From: an uncultured bacterium
GTDB taxonomy: Bacteria > Planctomycetota > UBA1135 > UBA2386
DNA: 8,861 bases
Reading direction: 5' to 3'
Assembly (NCBI GenBank): GCA_938003515.1
Contig: CALKYL010000134.1
Span: 1 to 8,861, forward strand
The notes beneath the pieces are model-generated. The model saw nothing but the letters and a program-made list of their open reading frames with translations, had not been told where the DNA came from and did not search any database. The stretch's first letter is position 1. Every line of letters begins with the position of its first letter. The position numbers were made by a program, and so were the translations under genes. Shown here piece by piece: positions 1-8,861 of this stretch.

Positions 1-2537
<2,537 letters not shown>

Positions 2538-2558
2538 CGGCCCGCGCAGTGTGGCGAG

Positions 2559-2623
2559 CGGCCGACGGCGGCGCAAACGTCGGCCGGGCCGCAGCGGGCG
2601 AACGCGTCGACTCCTCGGCCGAC
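2559..2623. repeat. Three copies of the octamer CGGCCGAC, two forming an inverted repeat
   Basis: CGGCCGAC occurs at 2559-2566 and 2616-2623, with its exact reverse complement GTCGGCCG at 2579-2586. The first and the inverted copy form an 8-bp stem with a 12-base spacer (2567-2578), starting 22 bases upstream of the ileS start codon. It could be an operator with dyad symmetry, or a hairpin in the ileS mRNA leader. GC-rich octamers recur by chance in such DNA, so function is unproven. Confidence 0.45.
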
Positions 2624-2663
2624 TAGGCCTGGACCGCGCGCCGAGCGGGACGCTGCGAGGGGC

Positions 2664-2691
2664 TTGCAGGCCCCGACCTGCCGCGTAGCAT
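2664..2691 (+). promoter_or_regulatory. Weak sigma-70-like promoter candidate for the oxidase operon
   Basis: TTGCAG (2664-2669) and TAGCAT (2686-2691) are separated by 16 bases and match the -35 and -10 consensus at three and four of six positions. It is the best-spaced pair I see ahead of the oxidase gene, about 60 bases upstream of its start codon. The -35 part sits in the loop and right arm of a small GC hairpin. The match is weak and may be coincidence. Confidence 0.2.
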
Positions 2692-2738
2692 CGGCACGTT
2701 GCGGTCCGCACCTGGGCCGCTCGGGACAGTCGACGTCC

Positions 2739-2745
2739 AAGGAGG
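2739..2745 (+). promoter_or_regulatory. Shine-Dalgarno AAGGAGG that fixes the oxidase start
   Basis: AAGGAGG lies five bases upstream of ATG 2751-2753. It is a near-perfect complement of the 16S rRNA 3' end. It decides the start of the oxidase gene, because the reading frame is open far upstream through the antisense of ileS, and it places the GA tract inside the coding sequence rather than in the leader. Confidence 0.85.
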
Positions 2746-2750
2746 ACATC

Positions 2751-4813
<2,063 letters not shown>

Positions 4814-4817
<4 letters not shown>

Positions 4818-6220
4818 CCACTCGCCCCTCGCCGGCTCGCCGACCGATCCTCGCGTTCGCCGCCAGCCTGCTGGCCGCGAACGCGGCTGGGCAGGCCGTG
4901 CTGCAGACGTTCCCGCTCAACCACCTGTACGACAACGTCATACTCATCGGTGACGTCGACGGCGACGGTGTCCGTGATCTTGCATTCGAACGGTGGATCG
5001 GGTCCACGGTCAGTCGGCAGATCGAGATCTACTCAATGAGTTCGGGCGCGCTTCTGCTGCACCTTGCTCCCGCGCCCCAGGAGTTCATCGGCCGTGTCGC
5101 GCAAGTTGGAGATCTCGACAACGACGGCCGCGACGACTTCGCCTACGGCCGGATCTCTCCAGTCGCCGACGTCATCGTCCTCGCAGGAGGAACCTGGTCA
5201 CAACTCCATGCGTTCCCCGCGACCGGCCCGGGTGGACTTCGGCCTGTCGGCATCGATGACGTCAACGGCAACGGCGGCGACGACCTGTTCCTCAGCGACT
5301 CGCTCCAGACCGCCAACGGGCACACCTACGCCGGCCGCGCCGACCTGATCGACGGCATGACCGGCCAGGTGCTGCGCACGCACCTCGGCACCTACCCGTC
5401 CGAGAACCTCGTGGTCGTCACCGCGCTCGGCGACCTCGACGGCGACGGCATGCGCGACTACCTGATCAGCACCAACAGCCACTGGCGCGGCCACTCGGGT
5501 GCCACCGGCCAGCTGCTCTTCTCGCTGCCGAAGCTGTCCTACACCTACGGCTGGGACTTCACCGACGTCGGCGACGTCAACGCCGACGGCTTCGACGACG
5601 TCGCCTTCACCGACAGAGGCAACGCGCCGTACATCACGTACGAAGAGTTCACCGTGCTCGCCGGTCCGTCGGCCACACCGCTGTGGAACCACCTGACCCT
5701 CTTCCAGAACCCCGGCACCATCAACTACGCCCCGACGCTCGGCAGGCTCGGCGACCTCGACGGCGACGGCCACGCCGACTTCGGCTGGGGTGGCGGCGAG
5801 ACCGGCGTCGCCTCGACGATCCTCGCCGGTCGCGACTACCAGCCGCTCTACGAGTTCCCGGTGCAGAATCCGCCGCAGGCGATCGCGTGGTATCTGGGCA
5901 GCCCCGGTGACGGCGACGGCGACGGCATCGGCGATCTGTTGTTCTACGACGAACCGCAGCCGGGCGTGTTCACGGTCCAGTTCGTCTCCAGCGCCCCACC
6001 CGGCACCGCCACGCTCGGCCAGCCGTGCCCCGGCCCCGCCGGCCACCGCCCGACGATCGGCGTCGGCATCGGCCCGCGGCTCGGCCGCACCATGACCGTC
6101 AACCTGTCCGGCGCCAATCCGTCCCTGTTCGCCGCCCTGCTCGGCGTCGGCTACGACGACCAGCAGTGGAACGGCGTGCCGCTGCCGCTCGACCTCGCGG
6201 CGCTCGGCCTGCCCGGCTGA
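4814..6220 (+). CDS. Secreted FG-GAP (integrin alpha-like) seven-repeat propeller protein, stopped early by TGA
   Basis: A 468-residue predicted secreted protein. The N-terminus MTTRPSPARR followed by a hydrophobic ILAFAASLLAANA stretch is a signal peptide, probably cut near ANA|AGQA. Seven calcium-binding DxDxDG-type repeats begin near residues 47, 100, 148, 207, 254, 314 and 366 (for example DVDGDGVRD, DLDNDGRDD, DVNADGFDD), spaced about 53 residues apart, as expected for a seven-bladed FG-GAP/VCBS propeller. From about residue 398 a C-terminal domain begins (TLGQPCPGP, Cys405; then NGVPLPLDLAALGLPG), in which the frame hits TGA at 6218-6220. Related proteins I recall carry PGC at this point, and the same frame stays open, with strong GC3 bias, to TAG 6425-6427; an undisrupted protein would have 537 residues. 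It overlaps the oxidase gene by four bases and should be co-expressed. No catalytic residues are visible; a binding, scaffold or surface-anchoring role is inference. Confidence 0.85.
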
Positions 6221-6427
6221 CAATGGCGCGTCGCGGCCGGAGTGTTCGTGCTCGCGACGACCACCGGCCTCAACGGCACCCCGCACCACGCCACCCACGA
6301 GGTCCCCGTGCCGCAGACCCCGTCCCTGCTCGGCACCGAGCTGTTCTGGCAGTGGCTCGTGCTCGAACCCGGCCCCTTCCTCAGCGGCGCCGTCACCCGC
6401 GCCGTGCGCACCACCGTCGTGCAGTAG
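6221..6427 (+). pseudogene. In-frame C-terminal remainder of the FG-GAP protein behind the TGA
   Basis: These 68 sense codons plus TAG are in the same frame as the FG-GAP gene. They read as the rest of its C-terminal domain: VFVLATTTGLNG, PVPQTPSLLGTELFWQWLVLEPG. Nearly every third base is G or C, as in the upstream gene. The P..P.L.G..f..Q.lvLePG pattern matches the closing part of the domain in related proteins and resembles LPLAPGLQGATFADQVL in the convergent gene at 6518. There is no good ribosome binding site for separate translation; an internal GTG at 6242 would start mid-domain. It is most simply one gene broken by a TGC-to-TGA change, a sequencing error, or read-through of the stop. 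Confidence 0.75.
6229..6259 (+). other. Hairpin just downstream of the in-frame TGA
   Basis: CGTCGCG (6229-6235) pairs perfectly with CGCGACG (6253-6259). Inside, AGTG (6241-6244) can pair with TGCT (6249-6252, two G-U pairs) around a TTCG tetraloop, with GCCGG bulged on the 5' side. The apical loop starts 25 bases after the TGA, within the distance range known for bacterial SECIS elements. Stems of this kind are common by chance in GC-rich DNA. Confidence 0.4.
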
Positions 6428-6439
6428 TGCAAGCCCCGC

Positions 6440-6464
6440 GCCGTCCGGCTGGCAGCCAGACGGC
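6440..6464 (+). terminator. Hairpin ending the oxidase/FG-GAP operon
   Basis: GCCGTC, C, GGCT, loop GGC, AGCC, A, GACGGC: a 6-bp plus 4-bp stem with one C-A mismatch and a three-base loop. It begins 12 bases after the TAG at 6425-6427 but 219 bases after the TGA at 6218-6220, which fits the TAG being the original end of the gene. No T tract follows, so intrinsic termination is only a proposal. Confidence 0.55.
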
Positions 6465-6478
6465 CGCGCATGTGCGCT

Positions 6479-6507
6479 CCGGGCGGGCGTCTCGGGTGCC
6501 CGCCCGG
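6479..6507 (-). terminator. Hairpin downstream of the convergent SBBP gene
   Basis: CCGGGCGGGC pairs with GCCCGCCCGG over 10 bp around a nine-base loop (6489-6497). It lies 10 bases beyond the stop codon of the minus-strand gene and could also serve the plus-strand operon. No T tract is seen on the minus strand side. Confidence 0.55.
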
Positions 6508-6517
6508 CCGGCCCGAC

Positions 6518-8861
6518 TCAGAGCACGGTCCACTGGACCGCGTTGCTGCCGAACAGCGTCGCCGAACCACAACCCGGCACCGAGACCCACAGCACCTGAT
6601 CCGCGAACGTCGCACCCTGCAGACCCGGCGCCAGCGGCAGCGACAGCTCGGCATAACCCACGTCATCGGCGACGACGACCACCGTGCCCAGGACGGTCGC
6701 TGGATCCAGCCACAGCGTGAAGCCGAGTTGAGGCAAGGGCACGCCGACCGGCAGCGGTGCACCGAACGCCACGACCCCGGGCACGTTGGCGGGGCCACCG
6801 GCCGCGCCGAGCACGAGGGAGCTTCCGGAGACCGCCTGGCGACTCACGCGGACGAACGCCGGACCGTTGCACGCGACACCGGGCGCTCCGACTCGCGTGA
6901 CACCGGCCGCGAGCAGGTCCGAGACTAGCACCAGGCCATCGCGCACGCCGGCCATCGTCGTCTGGTAGCCGCCCAGGCCGGCCACGTTCGTCGACACCGC
7001 GAATCCACCGACGACCGCACCACCCGCGGCGTCGGGCCGGACGGTCCGGATCGCCTCGCCGCCGGAGCCGCCGACGAAACTCGCATGGTCGACGCGCAAC
7101 ATGGTCGGCGCGAGCAGGCCGACGACGCCGTCCTGCGGACCGCCGGCGAACGCCGTCGTGCCCGGCGTGCTCGGGAACGACGCGTTGGCGGCGTAGCCAC
7201 CGTAGAGCACGGCGCCCGTCGATTCGGCCGCGACCGCCCACAGGTAGTCGTCCCCGCTGCCACCGAAGTAGGTCGAACGTTCGATCGTGTATCCCGACGG
7301 ACCCGGCACGAGCCGCACCAACACGCCGTCGAAGCCGCCGGCGCGCGCGGGCTGCAGCGCGCTGACGACCGGGAAGTCGCTCGACGTCGAGTAGCCCGCG
7401 AGCACGATGCGGCCCAGAGCATCGACATCGATCGACAGCGCGCCGTCGCTGCCGCTGCCTCCGAGGTGTGACGCGAAGTCCAGCGTGCCGGACGCGGCGT
7501 AGCGTGCGACGGCGATGTCGAACCCGCCACCGAACGGGAGAACGGGAGCGACCGTCGGCAGGTTCGCCGATGCCGAGCGGGTCGCCAGCGCCAGCGTGCC
7601 GTCGCTGGCGAACGCGAGGTCGGTTCCGAACGGACCGAGCAGCTCGGCCGAATTGAACGCCCCCTCGGCCCCGGAGCCGCCGAAGTGGGTCGCGAAACGA
7701 ACCTGTCCGAGCGCCGCGTCGAAGCGAGCCACGAAGGCGTCGCCGGCGCCAGCGTTGACGGACTGGTGCGCGTTCGAGACGGGGAGGTTGGCGCTGAAGC
7801 CGTGGCCCGCGATCGCGACATCGCCGCTCGACGGATCGACGTCCAGCGCGACCGCGAAGTCGTTCCCGCCGCCGCCGAAGAACGTGCCCGCCGCGATGGT
7901 CTGGCCCGCGTTGGTCAGCTGCAACACGTAGCCGTCGGCGCCGCCCGCGTGTGAGGGATACGCGGCGGTTGCCGGGAGCGGGCACGTCGGTGAGTCGGTG
8001 AAGCTAGCGACCGTGACGACCGAGCCGATCGGATCGACCTCGACCTCCATCGCGGTGTCGATGCCCGAACCCCCGAGATACGTACACCACAACAGCTGCT
8101 GCGCGGGCGGCAGACCCGGATCGAGCTGAGCGACCCAGGCATCCCCGCTCCCGCCGTATGTGGTGCCGGTCGTGATCGGCAGCCCGAACGAGCTGAACGT
8201 CTTGCCGACGACCGTCACCCGGCCGAGCAGGTCTTCGACGGCGGCATAGACGCGGTCGTCGCCCGACGACCCGAAGTAGGTGCCGTACAGGATTCCGGGG
8301 TCGACGACGAGTCGTCGCGTCGGATCGGGGCGCTCCCAACGGAAGCCGATGCGGCCATCGCCGAGCGGCATGAAGCGCACCTCTTCGACGCGCTCGTCGC
8401 CATCCGGGCCGACGGACCACGAGGACGGAGCGGTCAGCGAGACCGTGCCGTTCGCGTGCGGAAGCTCGATCCGGCCATCCGCAGCCAGCACCGGTTCGCC
8501 GGTTCCTTCGACTTGCAGGATCGCAGCGCCCAGGTCCGCTCCGGGTTGTACTTCGACGTCGAATGCAAACCGGCTGCCGCGTTCGCCTACGACGACGTCG
8601 ATTCCCGGGTAGAGCTGTGCGTAGCGGACACGGCGGCTGTGTCGCGCCCCGACGGCGACGGCGCCGTCCTGGAACCAGTGGGATCGAGCAGAAAGCGCCC
8701 CTTCGGCGCACGGCTCACAGGAGGCGGCACCGTGCCACGTGAAGCTCATGACGAGCTGCGTTGTCTCGGCGTCGTCGTAGTCGCCGTTTTGCGGCCCCGG
8801 ACCGGAGCGCAGGGCGTCGCCGTGCGCGACGCGCTGCAGCCGCACGAGCCAGGCGCTGTCG
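6518..8861 (-). CDS. Secreted-type SBBP seven-repeat propeller protein, N-terminus cut by window edge
   Basis: At least 780 residues, open to the right edge (first readable residues DSAWLVRLQ); a GTG at 8845 is in frame but is probably internal. The N-terminal part matches the DUF7948-type domain found ahead of SBBP repeats: RVRYAQLYPGIDVVVGE, FDVEVQPGADLGA, RRLVVDPGILYGTYFG. Seven SBBP-like blades follow, each opening with a [TS]-x-[FLV]-G-G-S-G-type motif at about 8281, 8083, 7886, 7691, 7471, 7272 and 7081, about 65 residues apart; a seven-bladed propeller is likely. The end (about 6900-6518) is a C-terminal domain (GAPGVACNG, GVPLPQLGFTLWLDP, LPLAPGLQG) related to that of the FG-GAP protein, and stops with TGA. 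No enzyme motif is seen. Such proteins are usually secreted or surface-located; the function is unknown. It converges on the oxidase operon and so is transcribed separately. Confidence 0.9.
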   Translation of the reverse strand, partial: DSAWLVRLQRVAHGDALRSGPGPQNGDYDDAETTQLVMSFTWHGAASCEPCAEGALSARSHWFQDGAVAVGARHSRRVRYAQLYPGIDVVVGERGSRFAFDVEVQPGADLGAAILQVEGTGEPVLAADGRIELPHANGTVSLTAPSSWSVGPDGDERVEEVRFMPLGDGRIGFRWERPDPTRRLVVDPGILYGTYFGSSGDDRVYAAVEDLLGRVTVVGKTFSSFGLPITTGTTYGGSGDAWVAQLDPGLPPAQQLLWCTYLGGSGIDTAMEVEVDPIGSVVTVASFTDSPTCPLPATAAYPSHAGGADGYVLQLTNAGQTIAAGTFFGGGGNDFAVALDVDPSSGDVAIAGHGFSANLPVSNAHQSVNAGAGDAFVARFDAALGQVRFATHFGGSGAEGAFNSAELLGPFGTDLAFASDGTLALATRSASANLPTVAPVLPFGGGFDIAVARYAASGTLDFASHLGGSGSDGALSIDVDALGRIVLAGYSTSSDFPVVSALQPARAGGFDGVLVRLVPGPSGYTIERSTYFGGSGDDYLWAVAAESTGAVLYGGYAANASFPSTPGTTAFAGGPQDGVVGLLAPTMLRVDHASFVGGSGGEAIRTVRPDAAGGAVVGGFAVSTNVAGLGGYQTTMAGVRDGLVLVSDLLAAGVTRVGAPGVACNGPAFVRVSRQAVSGSSLVLGAAGGPANVPGVVAFGAPLPVGVPLPQLGFTLWLDPATVLGTVVVVADDVGYAELSLPLAPGLQGATFADQVLWVSVPGCGSATLFGSNAVQWTVL

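Larger units (their letters stand above)
2538..2750. promoter_or_regulatory. Divergent intergenic region between ileS and the oxidase operon
   Basis: This 213-base gap must hold the promoters of ileS (leftward) and the oxidase operon (rightward). It contains three copies of CGGCCGAC, a small GC hairpin at 2659-2674 (GGGGC/GCCCC) and a good ribosome binding site at its right end. I see no T-box leader, which many Gram-positive ileS genes have, and no tRNA. No strong sigma-70 promoter is recognisable in this high-GC sequence. Confidence 0.6.

Noticed and set aside
2659..2674. GGGGC/GCCCC hairpin ahead of the oxidase gene as an attenuator
   Set aside because: The stem is only 5-6 bp with no T tract and no leader peptide, so I do not call it a regulatory element on its own.
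5198..6298. 366-codon minus-strand frame opposite the FG-GAP gene
   Set aside because: Shadow of the plus-strand gene: repetitive Val/Ala/Glu/Arg composition with no domain, whereas the plus strand has a signal peptide and seven calcium-binding repeats.
6242..6427. A separate small gene starting at GTG 6242
   Set aside because: No Shine-Dalgarno upstream, and the translation begins in the middle of a domain that continues in frame from the FG-GAP gene; treated as the remainder of that gene.
6663..7985. Arg-rich 440-codon minus-strand frame
   Set aside because: Alternative frame of the SBBP protein, with no signal peptide, domain or start signal.

Overview
The window is strongly GC-rich (roughly two thirds G+C by eye), with codon third positions almost always G or C. 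It carries four protein-coding genes and no RNA gene, transposon or CRISPR array that I can see. The C-terminal domain of the second secreted protein, and a related one in the convergent gene, resemble tails I recall from large secreted propeller proteins of Planctomycetota. The eukaryotic-type isoleucyl-tRNA synthetase would fit, so I infer a planctomycete or similar environmental bacterium, with moderate confidence.

Layout. (1) 1-2537, minus strand: the N-terminal 845 residues of a type 2 (eukaryotic-like) isoleucyl-tRNA synthetase, cut by the left edge. (2) 2538-2750: a divergent intergenic region with an 8-base palindromic element in three copies, a weak candidate promoter and a near-perfect ribosome binding site for the next gene. 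(3) 2751-4817, plus: a secreted galactose oxidase/glyoxal oxidase-like copper radical oxidase with all expected active-site residues. Its signal-peptide region is interrupted by a 19-unit GA dinucleotide tract. (4) 4814-6220, plus, overlapping gene 3 by ATGA: a secreted seven-repeat FG-GAP (integrin-like, calcium-binding) propeller protein. Its reading frame stops at a TGA exactly where its C-terminal domain should have a cysteine, then continues in frame with coding character to a TAG at 6425-6427. (5) 6428-6517: two strong hairpins, one behind each convergent gene. (6) 6518-8861, minus: a seven-repeat SBBP-type propeller protein, cut by the right edge.

The most interesting unit is the 2751-6427 operon. 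A secreted radical oxidase and a coupled secreted propeller protein sit downstream of a repeat tract that could switch both off. Changing the tract by one unit in either direction runs the ribosome into a TGA within about 30 bases, the same layout as the CT-repeat phase-variable outer-membrane genes of Helicobacter pylori. The second gene carries an independent sign of on/off or decay state: a one-base nonsense change, or possibly a recoded UGA, inside a conserved domain.
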